From NCBI RefSeq assembly GCF_003945765.1, contig NZ_CP027712.1, positions 1 to 64,000 on the forward strand: a stretch of DNA of 64,000 nt, given 5' to 3'. Below the pieces are notes generated by a model. That model saw only the letters and a list, made by a program, of their open reading frames with translations. It did not search any database and was not told the DNA's origin. The stretch comes from Pseudomonas chlororaphis subsp. chlororaphis (GTDB lineage: Bacteria; Pseudomonadota; Gammaproteobacteria; Pseudomonadales; Pseudomonadaceae). Position numbers and translations under genes: made by a program. This document shows, one piece after another, positions 53,264 through 62,337 of the stretch. How positions within the stretch are numbered: the first letter of the stretch is position 1; every line of letters starts with the position of its first letter.

Positions 53264-53920
53264 TCAATTCGCCGGCTTGCTGGCGCTCACCGTCTCGAAC
53301 CAGCTTTTCACCGAACAGGTGGCGAACACGCTGGTGCTGCAATCGCCATTGGCCAGGGCAGTGCGCAATTTGTCGACATTGGCCTGCATCATGTAGCGAA
53401 TGCCGTCCTTGAAGTGGGAACTGTCGCCAAACCCGCCTCCGGTCATTTCATTCAGCGCCTCCTCTTTGCTCCAGCCCTGAATCACCACCCGATACATCGC
53501 CGACATCAGGCCGGTGCGGTCCGAGCCGTGCTTGCAGTGCATCAGCACCGGGCCCTCGCTTTCCGCGTTCTGGATCGCGCGTAAGGCCGCTAGCACGTCG
53601 GCGTCGTCCACGTGATTGGTCCGGTAAGGCAATTGCACCTGCTTGATTGCCGGGGCCTGCAGCCAGCTGGCGTCGGACTCCGGCAGAAAGTTGATCACCG
53701 TGCCCACCTTGAGCTTTTCCAGCAAAGGCACGGCGCCGCCGTCCGGCAAGGCGCTGCGGTAGAGCGTCGGCGACATCTGGTACAGGTTGTATTGGGTTTC
53801 CACCGGCTGGGCCCACTGGGCCGGGCGGGTCGCGCCGGTTTCGGCGGCCTGGGCCTGGGGCCAGGCAAGCAGCGTCAGCAGGGACAGGCAGAGGGCGGGA
53901 AGGCTACGAAAGTTGTGCAT
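53264..53920 (-). CDS. Exported dual-specificity/tyrosine phosphatase-like protein
   Basis: A 218-residue exported protein with signal peptide (ALCLSLLTLLAWPQAQAA) and the Cys-phosphatase loop HCKHGSDRTG (HCx5R), preceded by PYRTNHVDDADV with the general-acid Asp. Such periplasmic DSPs may act on phosphoproteins or inositol phosphates. ATG at 53920. The substrate is unknown. Confidence 0.87.
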   Translation of the reverse strand: MHNFRSLPALCLSLLTLLAWPQAQAAETGATRPAQWAQPVETQYNLYQMSPTLYRSALPDGGAVPLLEKLKVGTVINFLPESDASWLQAPAIKQVQLPYRTNHVDDADVLAALRAIQNAESEGPVLMHCKHGSDRTGLMSAMYRVVIQGWSKEEALNEMTGGGFGDSSHFKDGIRYMMQANVDKLRTALANGDCSTSVFATCSVKSWFETVSASKPAN

Positions 53921-54216
53921 GCGCAAGGCCGTGAGCGGAAATGGGGATGGAGGGAGCCTAGCTTCCATCCGGGCCGGTCAACGCCCTGTGAGGCGCTCGT
54001 CAAAGAAACGTGAAGCCGCTGCGATAGAGGTTTTTTCTCGGCAATCGCGACTTTTTTCCCGCGCAAACGATTTATTCGAATGCTTAGCCTGCTACCATTT
54101 GTAACCAAAGTTTGCTGAACTGTGTTTCCCGGCGCTCCCAATCGCCGCCAGAACGACAAGCCACGCCATGACGCGGCTGCCCAACCCGTGAATGCCTAGT
54201 GTGAGGTGCACCCCCC

Positions 54217-54960
54217 ATGTCTGATCACGATCAAGACAACCCGCGGCGTGAGTTTCTGCGCAAATCCCTGACCTTGATCCCGGTGGTCACGGTCGCCAGT
54301 ACCGGTCTTGGCAGCTCGATGCTGATGGCCGCCCCCGAAGCGCCCAAGCCAGTGGAGCCGGCCCGAACCCCGGCCAGCACCGAGGCTTACCAGCCGACCT
54401 ATTTCACCGCCGAAGAGTGGGCCTTTGTCCAGGCCGCGGTAGAGCGCCTGATCCCGGCCGACGAACAAGGCCCGGGCGCCCTGGAAGCCGGCGTGCCGGA
54501 ATACATCGACCGGCAGATGAACACCCCCTACGCCGCCGGCGCCCTGTGGTACATGCAAGGCCCGTTCAACGCCGACGCCGCGCCGGAGATGGGCTGGCAG
54601 AGCAAGCTGGTACCCAAGGAGATCTATCGCTTGGGCATTGCTGCGACGGATGCTTGGTCGAAAGCTTTCAACGGTAAAACATTTGCCGCGCAAGACAGCG
54701 CTACCCGAGACGATTTGCTCAAGCAGCTCGAAGCGGGAAAACCCCCATTCGACAGCGTTCCGCCGAAGATTTTCTTCAACCTTTTGCTGCAAAACACCAA
54801 GGAAGGGTTCTTCTGCGACCCGATCCACGGCGGCAATAAAGGCATGGTCGGCTGGACGTTGATCGGTTTCCCCGGCGCTCGCGCCGATTTCATGGACTGG
54901 GTGGAACGCAACGAGCAATACCCTTTCCCGGCAGTATCGATTCGCGGCGAGAGGGCTTGA
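54217..54960 (+). CDS. Gluconate 2-dehydrogenase gamma subunit
   Basis: A 247-residue small subunit of a membrane-bound FAD dehydrogenase. The twin-arginine signal RREFLRKSLTLIPVV indicates Tat export, probably carrying the folded FAD subunit along. The gluconate_2-dh3 domain follows (TYFTAEEWAFVQAAVERLIP). It is the first gene of the operon; its TGA is two bases from the ATG of the FAD subunit. Substrate gluconate is by family, and related sugar acids are possible. Confidence 0.92.
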   Translation: MSDHDQDNPRREFLRKSLTLIPVVTVASTGLGSSMLMAAPEAPKPVEPARTPASTEAYQPTYFTAEEWAFVQAAVERLIPADEQGPGALEAGVPEYIDRQMNTPYAAGALWYMQGPFNADAAPEMGWQSKLVPKEIYRLGIAATDAWSKAFNGKTFAAQDSATRDDLLKQLEAGKPPFDSVPPKIFFNLLLQNTKEGFFCDPIHGGNKGMVGWTLIGFPGARADFMDWVERNEQYPFPAVSIRGERA

Positions 54961-54962
54961 GC

Positions 54963-56747
54963 ATGGCAACGGTAATGAAGAAGGTCGACGCGGTGATCGT
55001 CGGGTTTGGCTGGACCGGCGCGATCATGGCCAAGGAGCTGACCGAGGCCGGGCTCAACGTGCTGGCGCTGGAGCGCGGGCCGATGCAGGACACCTACCCG
55101 GACGGCAACTACCCGCAGGTGATCGACGAACTCACCTACAGCGTGCGCAAGAAACTCTTCCAGGACATCTCCCGGGAGACGGTGACCATTCGCCACAGCG
55201 TCAACGACGTGGCCCTGCCGAACCGCCAGTTGGGCGCGTTCCTGCCGGGCAACGGCGTCGGCGGCGCTGGCCTGCACTGGTCCGGCGTGCATTTTCGCGC
55301 CGACCCGATCGAGCTGCGCATGCGCAGCCACTATGAAGAACGCTACGGCAAGAACTTCATCCCCAAGGACATGACCATCCAGGACTTCGGCGTCACCTAC
55401 GAAGAACTGGAGCCGTTCTTCGACTACGCGGAAAAAGTCTTCGGCACCTCGGGCCAGGCCTGGACCGTGAAAGGCCAACTGGTCGGCGAAGGCAAGGGCG
55501 GCAACCCTTACGCGCCGGACCGTTCGGAGCATTTCCCGCTGGAGTCGCAGAAGAACACCTACTCCGCCCAGCTGTTCCAGAAAGCCGCCGGCGAAGTCGG
55601 CTACAAGCCGTACAACCTGCCGTCGGCCAACACCTCGGGGCCGTACACCAACCCCTATGGCGCGCAAATGGGGCCGTGCAACTTCTGCGGGTTCTGCAGC
55701 GGCTACGTCTGCTACATGTACTCCAAGGCTTCGCCGAACGTGAACATTCTGCCGGCCCTCAAGCCGCTGCCGAATTTCGAGCTGCGCCCCAACTCCCACG
55801 TGCTCAAGGTCAACCTCGACAGCACCAAGACCCGCGCGACCGGCGTCACTTACGTCGACGGCCAGGGCCGTGAGATCGAGCAGCCGGCGGACCTGGTGAT
55901 CCTCGGTGCCTTCCAGTTCCATAACGTGCGCCTGATGCTGCTGTCCGGCATCGGCAAGCCCTACGACCCGATCACTGGCGAAGGCGTGGTGGGCAAGAAC
56001 TTCGCCTACCAGAACATGGCCACCATCAAGGCCTACTTCGACAAGGACGTGCACACCAACAACTTCATCGGTGCCGGCGGCAATGGCGTGGCGGTGGACG
56101 ACTTCAACGCCGACAACTTCGACCACGGCCCCCACGGCTTCGTTGGTGGTTCGCCGTTCTGGGTCAACCAGGCCGGCAGCCGGCCGATCGCCGGCACCTC
56201 CAACCCGCCGGGCACCCCGGCCTGGGGCAGCGCCTGGAAGAAGGCCACCGCCGACTACTACACCCACCAGGTGTCGATGGACGCCCACGGCGCTCACCAG
56301 TCCTATCGTGGCAACTACCTCGATCTTGACCCGGTGTACCGCGACGCCTACGGCCTGCCGCTGCTGCGCATGACCTTCGACTGGCAGGAAAACGACATCA
56401 AGATGAACCGCTTCATGGTCGAGAAGATGGGCAAGATCGCCGAGGCGATGAACCCCAAGGCCATCGCGGTGCTGGGCAAGAAGGTCGGCGAGCACTTCAA
56501 CACCGCGTCCTACCAGACCACCCACCTCAACGGTGGCGCGATCATGGGCACCGATCCGAAAACCAGTGCCTTGAACCGTTACCTGCAGAGCTGGGACGTG
56601 CACAACGTGTTCGTCCCGGGCGCTTCGGCCTTCCCCCAGGGCCTGGGCTACAACCCAACCGGCCTGGTGGCCGCGTTGACCTACTGGTCGGCCCGCGCGA
56701 TCCGCGAGCAGTACCTGAAGAACCCCGGCCCGCTGGTCCAGGCATAA
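54963..56747 (+). CDS. Gluconate 2-dehydrogenase FAD (GMC) subunit
   Basis: A 594-residue GMC oxidoreductase that oxidises gluconate (or a similar sugar acid) in the periplasm. It has the FAD loop VIVGFGWTGAIMAKEL, GNGVGGAGLHWSG, a Cys-rich CNFCGFCSGYVC motif (likely an Fe-S or disulfide site of this class) and C-terminal GASAFPQGLGYNPTG. It has no signal peptide and is presumably exported with the Tat-carrying gamma subunit. ATG at 54963. Confidence 0.93.
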   Translation: MATVMKKVDAVIVGFGWTGAIMAKELTEAGLNVLALERGPMQDTYPDGNYPQVIDELTYSVRKKLFQDISRETVTIRHSVNDVALPNRQLGAFLPGNGVGGAGLHWSGVHFRADPIELRMRSHYEERYGKNFIPKDMTIQDFGVTYEELEPFFDYAEKVFGTSGQAWTVKGQLVGEGKGGNPYAPDRSEHFPLESQKNTYSAQLFQKAAGEVGYKPYNLPSANTSGPYTNPYGAQMGPCNFCGFCSGYVCYMYSKASPNVNILPALKPLPNFELRPNSHVLKVNLDSTKTRATGVTYVDGQGREIEQPADLVILGAFQFHNVRLMLLSGIGKPYDPITGEGVVGKNFAYQNMATIKAYFDKDVHTNNFIGAGGNGVAVDDFNADNFDHGPHGFVGGSPFWVNQAGSRPIAGTSNPPGTPAWGSAWKKATADYYTHQVSMDAHGAHQSYRGNYLDLDPVYRDAYGLPLLRMTFDWQENDIKMNRFMVEKMGKIAEAMNPKAIAVLGKKVGEHFNTASYQTTHLNGGAIMGTDPKTSALNRYLQSWDVHNVFVPGASAFPQGLGYNPTGLVAALTYWSARAIREQYLKNPGPLVQA

Positions 56748-56759
56748 GGAGCGATGACC

Positions 56760-58085
56760 ATGAAAACCCTCGTTATCGCGACCCTGGCGCTGCTCGGCAG
56801 CGCTTCCCTCTGCGCCGCCGAAACCGATCGGCAAGCCTTGATCAAGCAGGGCGAATACCTGGCCCGTGCCGGTGACTGCGTGGCCTGCCATACCGCCAAG
56901 GACGGCAAGCCGTTCGCCGGCGGCCTGCCGATGGAAACCCCGATCGGCACGATCTATTCCACCAACATCACCCCGGACAAGACCGGCATCGGCGAGTACA
57001 GCTTCGACGACTTCGACAAGGCCGTGCGCCATGGCGTGGCCAAGAGCGGCAGCAGCCTGTACCCGGCCATGCCCTACCCGTCCTATGCGCGGGTCAGCGA
57101 CGCCGACATGCAGGCGCTGTATGCCTACTTCATGCAAGGCGTGGCGCCGGTGGTCCAGGAGAACCGCGACAGTGACATCCCCTGGCCGCTGAGCATGCGC
57201 TGGCCGCTGGCCGGCTGGCGCTGGATGTTCGCGCCGAGCGTAGCGAGCGCGCAAGGCAGCGGCCAGGCGCAGGCTGCGCAAGACCCGGTGGTCAGCCGCG
57301 GTGCCTACCTGGTGGAAGGCCTCGGCCACTGTGGCGCCTGTCACACGCCGCGCGCCCTGACCATGCAGGAGAAAGCCCTGAGCGCCAGCGAAGGCAGCGA
57401 CTTCCTGGCCGGCAGCGCGCCGCTGGAAGGCTGGATCGCCAAGAACCTGCGCGGTGACCACAAGGACGGCCTCGGCAGCTGGAGCGAAGAGCAGTTGGTG
57501 CAGTTCCTCAAGACCGGTCGCAGCGACCGCGGCGCGGTGTTCGGCGGCATGAGCGACGTGGTGGTGCACAGCATGCAGTACATGTCCGCGAACGACCTGA
57601 CGGCCATCGCCCGTTACCTCAAGTCGCTGCCGGCGGTGGACGCCAACGACCAGCCGCACCAGTACGACAAGGCGGTGGCCGAGGCGTTGTGGAAAGGTGA
57701 CGACAGCAAGCCGGGGGCGGCGGTGTACATCGACAACTGCGCGGCGTGCCACCGTACCGACGGCCATGGCTATACCCGGGTGTTCCCGGCGCTGGCGGGC
57801 AACCCGGTGCTGCAAAGCGCCGATGCCACGTCCTTGATCCACATCGTGCTCAAGGGCGGTACCTTGCCGGCGACCCATACCGCGCCATCGACCTTCACCA
57901 TGCCGGCCTTCGCCTGGCGCCTGTCGGACCAGGAGGTGGCCGATGTGGTCAACTTCATCCGCACCAGTTGGGGCAACCAGGGTTCCGAGGTGAAGGCCGC
58001 GGATGTGGCGGGACTGCGCAAGGGCGACCTGCAAAGCACCTCGAACGATGACCTGGGGCAGGTGACCGCGCACAGCGGTGGCTGA
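56760..58085 (+). CDS. Gluconate 2-dehydrogenase tri-haem cytochrome c subunit
   Basis: A 441-residue exported cytochrome with three CxxCH haem sites: CVACH, CGACH and CAACH. A signal peptide lies at the N-terminus (LVIATLALLGSASLCAA). It passes electrons from the FAD subunit to ubiquinone. I choose the ATG at 56760, eight bases after AAGGAG; the ATG at 56754 is only two bases from that SD. It is the last gene of the operon, followed by a REP element. Confidence 0.93.
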   Translation: MKTLVIATLALLGSASLCAAETDRQALIKQGEYLARAGDCVACHTAKDGKPFAGGLPMETPIGTIYSTNITPDKTGIGEYSFDDFDKAVRHGVAKSGSSLYPAMPYPSYARVSDADMQALYAYFMQGVAPVVQENRDSDIPWPLSMRWPLAGWRWMFAPSVASAQGSGQAQAAQDPVVSRGAYLVEGLGHCGACHTPRALTMQEKALSASEGSDFLAGSAPLEGWIAKNLRGDHKDGLGSWSEEQLVQFLKTGRSDRGAVFGGMSDVVVHSMQYMSANDLTAIARYLKSLPAVDANDQPHQYDKAVAEALWKGDDSKPGAAVYIDNCAACHRTDGHGYTRVFPALAGNPVLQSADATSLIHIVLKGGTLPATHTAPSTFTMPAFAWRLSDQEVADVVNFIRTSWGNQGSEVKAADVAGLRKGDLQSTSNDDLGQVTAHSGG

Positions 58086-58094
58086 TATGCCGCT

Positions 58095-58174
58095 ATCGCG
58101 GGCAAGCCTCGCTCCTACAGGGTTTCGCACCGCCTTGTAGAAGCGAGCAGGCGGCGATCCGACTTGCCCGCGAT
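58095..58174. repeat. REP with an interrupted right arm
   Basis: The left arm ATCGCGGGCAAGCCTCGCTC matches 30846. The right arm is broken by an insertion of about 14 bases (GCAGGCGGCGATCC region) before CTTGCCCGCGAT. It is a decayed copy of the family, after the dehydrogenase operon. Confidence 0.75.
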
Positions 58175-58246
58175 GCGCGCCGCCAGGCGCGTTTCCAAAA
58201 GCGTTTTCAGCCCAGTGGCGCTAGGCAGATACTTCATGCTCCATTA

Positions 58247-58262
58247 CTGTATATAAATACAG
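58247..58262. promoter_or_regulatory. LexA (SOS) box
   Basis: CTGTATATAAATACAG matches the consensus CTGTATATATATACAG at 15 of 16 bases, and lies in a longer palindrome CCATTACTGTAT-ATAA-ATACAGTAATGG (58241-58268). It is 18 bp before the radical SAM ATG, where LexA would block transcription or initiation. Confidence 0.9.
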
Positions 58263-58279
58263 TAATGGAGTGCCTCCCC

Positions 58280-59338
58280 ATGTCCAGCCCCCTGCCCCCG
58301 CGCGGCCGTGGCACCGCGACCAACCCGCACAACCGTTTTGCGCCCCAGCGCTCAGTGGCCTTCGACGACGGCTGGTACCAGGAAGCCCCGCTGACCCAGG
58401 GCACCGAGGTGCGCCTTGAGACGGCGAAATCCATCATCACCCGCAACAGCTCGCCGGACCTGCCTTTCGACCGCTCCATCAACCCCTATCGCGGTTGTGA
58501 GCACGGCTGCATCTACTGTTATGCGCGGCCCAGCCACGCCTATTGGGACCTGTCGCCGGGGCTGGACTTCGAGACCAAGCTGATCGCCAAGACCAATGCC
58601 GCGGCGATGCTGGAACAGCAGCTGTCCAAGCCCGGTTATAAATGTGCGCCGATCAACCTGGGTTCCAACACCGACCCCTACCAGCCTATCGAGCGCGAAC
58701 ACCAACTGACCCGGCGGACCCTGGAGGTGCTGCTGCGCTACCGGCACCCGGTGACCATCGTCACCAAGGGCTCGCTGATCCTGCGCGACCTCGACCTGTT
58801 GGTCGAACTGGCCGAGCAGCGGCTGGTGGCGGTGATGATCAGCCTGACCACCCTGGACGACGAGCTCAAGCGCATCCTCGAACCCCGGGCGGCGGCGCCC
58901 AAGGCGCGGTTGCGGGCGATCCGGGTGATGCGCGAGGCGGGAATTCCCGTGGGCGTGCTGTGTTCGCCGATGATTCCGATGATCAACGACAGCGAGCTGG
59001 AAAGCCTGCTCGCCGAGGCCCATGCCGCGGGCGCGCAAAGCGCCGCCTACATGATGCTGCGTCTGCCTCTGGAAGTGGCGCCGCTGTTCGAGGAATGGCT
59101 CAACGCCCACTATCCGCAGCGGGCGGCCCATGTCCTGAGCCTGATCCGCCAGTGTCGCGGCGGCGAGCTGTACGACAGCCGTTTTGGTGCACGGATGCGC
59201 GGCGAAGGCCCCTTCGCGGCCCTGCTGGCGCAGCGTTTCGCCAAGGCCAGCAAACGCCTGGGGCTCGATCGGCGCGAAGGCTACAACCTCGATTGCACGG
59301 CGTTCTGTCCGCCGGGTGGGCAGATGTCGTTGCTCTAG
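58280..59338 (+). CDS. LexA-controlled radical SAM protein (SplB-like, PA0069 family)
   Basis: A 352-residue radical SAM enzyme with the 4Fe-4S motif CEHGCIYCYARP and a fold like spore photoproduct lyase family members. LexA control suggests a DNA-damage role, possibly repair of a base lesion; the reaction is not known. ATG at 58280 (MSSPLPPRGRG); an ATG at 58265 overlaps the LexA palindrome. Its TAG stop is the CTAG target of MITE copy 2, which follows with no gap. Confidence 0.9.
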   Translation: MSSPLPPRGRGTATNPHNRFAPQRSVAFDDGWYQEAPLTQGTEVRLETAKSIITRNSSPDLPFDRSINPYRGCEHGCIYCYARPSHAYWDLSPGLDFETKLIAKTNAAAMLEQQLSKPGYKCAPINLGSNTDPYQPIEREHQLTRRTLEVLLRYRHPVTIVTKGSLILRDLDLLVELAEQRLVAVMISLTTLDDELKRILEPRAAAPKARLRAIRVMREAGIPVGVLCSPMIPMINDSELESLLAEAHAAGAQSAAYMMLRLPLEVAPLFEEWLNAHYPQRAAHVLSLIRQCRGGELYDSRFGARMRGEGPFAALLAQRFAKASKRLGLDRREGYNLDCTAFCPPGGQMSLL

Positions 59339-59563
59339 GCTCTGTACGAAAAGTCGGCGAGCGAAGGTCAGGCAAGGCGCAACGACCAGCGGGAGTAACA
59401 GCCAAGGGCTGGCCCGAAGGGTGAGCGCAGCGAATCAAAACAGGCGAGGAACGGCCGGGGTCGCGTTCGACTTTAGGGACCTAAATGAGCATTCCGATCG
59501 GACTCGCGCACGAGCCTGTTTTTAACGCAGCATGGCCGAGCGCAGCCACTTTTCGTACAGAGC
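59339..59563. mobile_element. MITE-like element, copy 2 (IS5-type ends)
   Basis: A 225-bp element with perfect inverted ends GCTCTGTACGAAAAGT / ACTTTTCGTACAGAGC and a CTAG duplication on both sides (59335-59338 and 59564-59567). It is nearly identical to 29988-30213 in the opposite orientation. No transposase is encoded. The left CTAG contains the stop codon of the radical SAM gene. Confidence 0.85.
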
Positions 59564-59567
59564 CTAG

Positions 59568-59811
59568 GAGGTATTGGCCTATGGTGGAGTAGAGCCGGTG
59601 CACCGTCGTCTATACGCTGGTCACCTTTTTGCATCGCCAATAGTGGCGTTTTAGAGCGGCCGGTTCAGTTTGAGTTAAGTTTGGAAGGCTACCTTGTTCA
59701 CCAAGTGACCGATGGGTCGCTGTCAGCGGGTTGGTTGTTTTTTAATCAATCGCTGGCGTCGTGCCGGATAAAACTGGAAAATTCACCTAATCCGTCAAAA
59801 GAGGATGAATC
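59568..59811. other. Intergenic stretch before the carbonic anhydrase gene
   Basis: About 240 bp between MITE copy 2 and can. I see no frame, repeat or clear promoter; the only clear signal is the SD GAGGATG just before the can ATG. It is less GC-rich than the genes and presumably holds the can promoter. Confidence 0.5.
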
Positions 59812-60546
59812 ATGAGTGACAAGGATAAACAGCCGTTGGCTGCGTCGGCTTCAGCGTCCCCGGAGGTCGCCGAAAGCGCCGATGCAGCGCTGCAGATAAT
59901 CGTTGACGGCTTTTTGCATTTTCATCACGAGGTCTTCCCACAGCAGGAAGAACTGTTCAAGAAACTCGCCACGGCCCAGCGGCCGCGGGCGATGTTCATT
60001 GCCTGCGCGGATTCGCGCATCGTCCCCGAACTGATTACCCAGAGCGCCCCGGGCGACCTGTTCGTGACCCGCAACGTCGGTAATGTGGTACCGCCTTACG
60101 GGCAGATGAACGGCGGTGTGTCCACGGCCATCGAATACGCGGTCATGGCCCTGGGTGTGCACCACATCATCGTTTGCGGCCATTCCGACTGTGGCGCCAT
60201 GCGCGCGGTGCTCAACCCGCAGAGCCTGGAAAAGATGCCGACGGTCAAAGCCTGGCTGCGCCACGCCGAAGTGGCCAAGACCATGGTCCAGGAGAACTGC
60301 GACTGCGCCGACGAGAACGCCAGCATGCATGTGCTGACCGAAGAGAACGTCATCGCCCAGTTGCAGCATTTGCGTACCCACCCTTCGGTGGCTTCGCGCA
60401 TAGCCAACGGCCAGTTGTTCATCCATGGCTGGGTGTACAACATCGAAACCAGCGAAATCAAAGCCTACGACGCGGATCAAGGGTGTTTCCTGCCGTTGGA
60501 CGGACGCCATCCGATCCCGGTTGCGACGCCTAAAGCGCGCTTCTAA
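59812..60546 (+). CDS. Beta carbonic anhydrase
   Basis: Zinc enzyme interconverting CO2 and bicarbonate. The 244-residue protein has ACADSRIVPELI with the Cys/Asp/Arg triad and CGHSDCGAM with the remaining zinc His and Cys; RNVGNVVPPYG is also typical. The first about 25 residues are an unusual Ser/Ala-rich extension. It is followed after 90 bp by a SulP transporter, a pairing that suggests bicarbonate uptake and use. Confidence 0.96.
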   Translation: MSDKDKQPLAASASASPEVAESADAALQIIVDGFLHFHHEVFPQQEELFKKLATAQRPRAMFIACADSRIVPELITQSAPGDLFVTRNVGNVVPPYGQMNGGVSTAIEYAVMALGVHHIIVCGHSDCGAMRAVLNPQSLEKMPTVKAWLRHAEVAKTMVQENCDCADENASMHVLTEENVIAQLQHLRTHPSVASRIANGQLFIHGWVYNIETSEIKAYDADQGCFLPLDGRHPIPVATPKARF

Positions 60547-60636
60547 ATCCTCCTAAATCCCAGTGGGGTTCAGCCATGACTGCCGTCTGCGCGGTCAGGC
60601 TTTGCCACGCCTGAAGAAAGCTTCGGGAGAATCATC

Positions 60637-62205
60637 ATGCGTGCAGCACAATTGAAAGCTGTTTTGCCACGGGAGCTGCTCGCTTCCGTGGTGGTGTTTC
60701 TGGTGGCCCTGCCCTTGTGCATGGGTATCGCCATCGCTTCCGGCATGCCGCCGGCCAAGGGGTTGATCACCGGAATCATCGGTGGCCTGGTGGTGGGCTG
60801 GCTGGCCGGTTCGCCCTTGCAGGTCAGCGGTCCGGCCGCGGGGCTGGCGGTCCTGGTGTTCGAGCTGGTACGCCAGCACGGTATCGCCATGCTCGGGCCG
60901 ATCCTGCTGCTGGCGGGTTTCCTGCAACTGGTGGCCGGGCGCCTGCGCCTGGGTTGCTGGTTTCGGGTCACGGCGCCGGCGGTGGTCTACGGCATGCTTG
61001 CCGGGATCGGGGTGTTGATCGTGCTCTCCCAGGTGCACGTGATGCTCGACGCCCAGCCCCAGGCGTCCGGCCTGGATAACCTCGCGGGCTTCCCCGAGGC
61101 GGTGGCCCAGGCCTTGCCCAGCCTGGGCGGTGGCTTTGGCTGGCAGGCCGGGCTGCTCGGCCTGTCGACCATGGCGGTGATGTTCCTATGGGAAAAACTG
61201 CGCCCGCATTCGCTGCGTTTCATCCCCGGCGCCCTGCTGGGCGTCGGCCTGGCGACCTTTGCCAGCCTGGCCCTGGCGCTGCAGGTCAAGCGGGTCGAGG
61301 TGCCGGAAAACCTTGCCGAGGCGATCGACTGGCTGCGCCCGGCCGACCTGCTCAACCTGGCGGACCCGACGCTGCTGATCGCGGCCTTTGCCGTGGCCTT
61401 TATCGCCAGCGCCGAAACCCTGCTGTCCGCGGCCGCGGTGGATCGCATGCACAGCGGTACGCGCTCGGATTTCGACCGTGAACTGTCGGCGCAAGGGATC
61501 GGCAACATGCTCTGCGGGTTGCTCGGCGCCCTGCCGATGACCGGGGTGATCGTGCGCAGCTCGGCCAACGTCCAGGCGGGCGCGACCACGCGGTTGTCGG
61601 CGATCTTCCACGGCTTGTGGCTGCTGGCGTTCGTGCTATTGCTGTCCAGCGTGCTGCAAAGCATTCCGGTGGCCAGCCTGGCGGGTGTGCTGGTGTACAC
61701 CGGATTCAAGCTGGTGGACCTCAAGTCGTTCCGCAAGCTGGGTCGTTATGGGCCGATGCCGATGCTGATCTACGGCGTGACCGCGCTGGCGATTGTCTTC
61801 ACCGACCTGCTGACCGGTGTGCTGATCGGTTTCGGCCTGACCCTGGTGAAGCTGGCCTGGGGCGCTTCGCGGCTGAAGATCAGCCTGGTGGACCTGTCCG
61901 CCGAAGGCGAAATGGAACTACGCTTGGTGGGCGCCGCGACCTTCCTCAAGGTGCCGGCCCTGACCCAGGCGCTGGGCAGCATCCCACCGGGCACCACGGT
62001 GCATGTGCCGCTCAATAATCTGGGCTACATCGACCATGCCTGCCTGGAGCTGCTCGAGGAGTGGGGACGAGCCAATGCGGCCAAGGGCTCGAAGCTGGTG
62101 ATCGAGTCGCGCGGGTTGAAGCGCCGGCTGGAGGGGCGCTTGCACACCAATGTGGGCGTGAGCCCGGCCTCGAAGCTGGGAGCCAAAGGCCTGAGCCGGG
62201 CGTAA
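60637..62205 (+). CDS. SulP-family transporter, probable bicarbonate uptake
   Basis: A 522-residue transporter with 10-12 membrane segments starting ELLASVVVFLVALPLCMGIA and SGMPPAKGLITGIIGG, and a C-terminal STAS-like domain (about 430-505, VPLNNLGYIDHACLELLEEW). The adjacent beta carbonic anhydrase argues for bicarbonate rather than sulfate. GGGAG precedes the ATG. Confidence 0.9.
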   Translation: MRAAQLKAVLPRELLASVVVFLVALPLCMGIAIASGMPPAKGLITGIIGGLVVGWLAGSPLQVSGPAAGLAVLVFELVRQHGIAMLGPILLLAGFLQLVAGRLRLGCWFRVTAPAVVYGMLAGIGVLIVLSQVHVMLDAQPQASGLDNLAGFPEAVAQALPSLGGGFGWQAGLLGLSTMAVMFLWEKLRPHSLRFIPGALLGVGLATFASLALALQVKRVEVPENLAEAIDWLRPADLLNLADPTLLIAAFAVAFIASAETLLSAAAVDRMHSGTRSDFDRELSAQGIGNMLCGLLGALPMTGVIVRSSANVQAGATTRLSAIFHGLWLLAFVLLLSSVLQSIPVASLAGVLVYTGFKLVDLKSFRKLGRYGPMPMLIYGVTALAIVFTDLLTGVLIGFGLTLVKLAWGASRLKISLVDLSAEGEMELRLVGAATFLKVPALTQALGSIPPGTTVHVPLNNLGYIDHACLELLEEWGRANAAKGSKLVIESRGLKRRLEGRLHTNVGVSPASKLGAKGLSRA

Positions 62206-62217
62206 GTCTGTAGCCCT

Positions 62218-62318
62218 GTAGCCGCCGCCGAAGGCTGCGATAAGGTCCGAAGGACCTTCAGCGTCGGTGATATCGCTGCGACCGTACCGGTCGATCGCAG
62301 CCTGCGGCAGCGGCTACA
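62218..62318. repeat. REPIN after the SulP gene
   Basis: Left arm TGTAGCCGCCGCCGAAGGCT and right arm GCCTGCGGCAGCGGCTACA surround inner AAGGTCC/GGACCTT and CGACCG/CGGTCG stems. A spare TGTAGCC at 62209 sits just before it. Confidence 0.85.
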
Positions 62319-62337
62319 GGGCCGCTACCTGCAATCC

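Noticed and set aside
54624..58130. A 1168-codon open frame antisense to the dehydrogenase operon
   Set aside because: Composition is Val/Gly/His/Arg-rich without motifs, while the other strand encodes three clear subunits with haem and FAD motifs.
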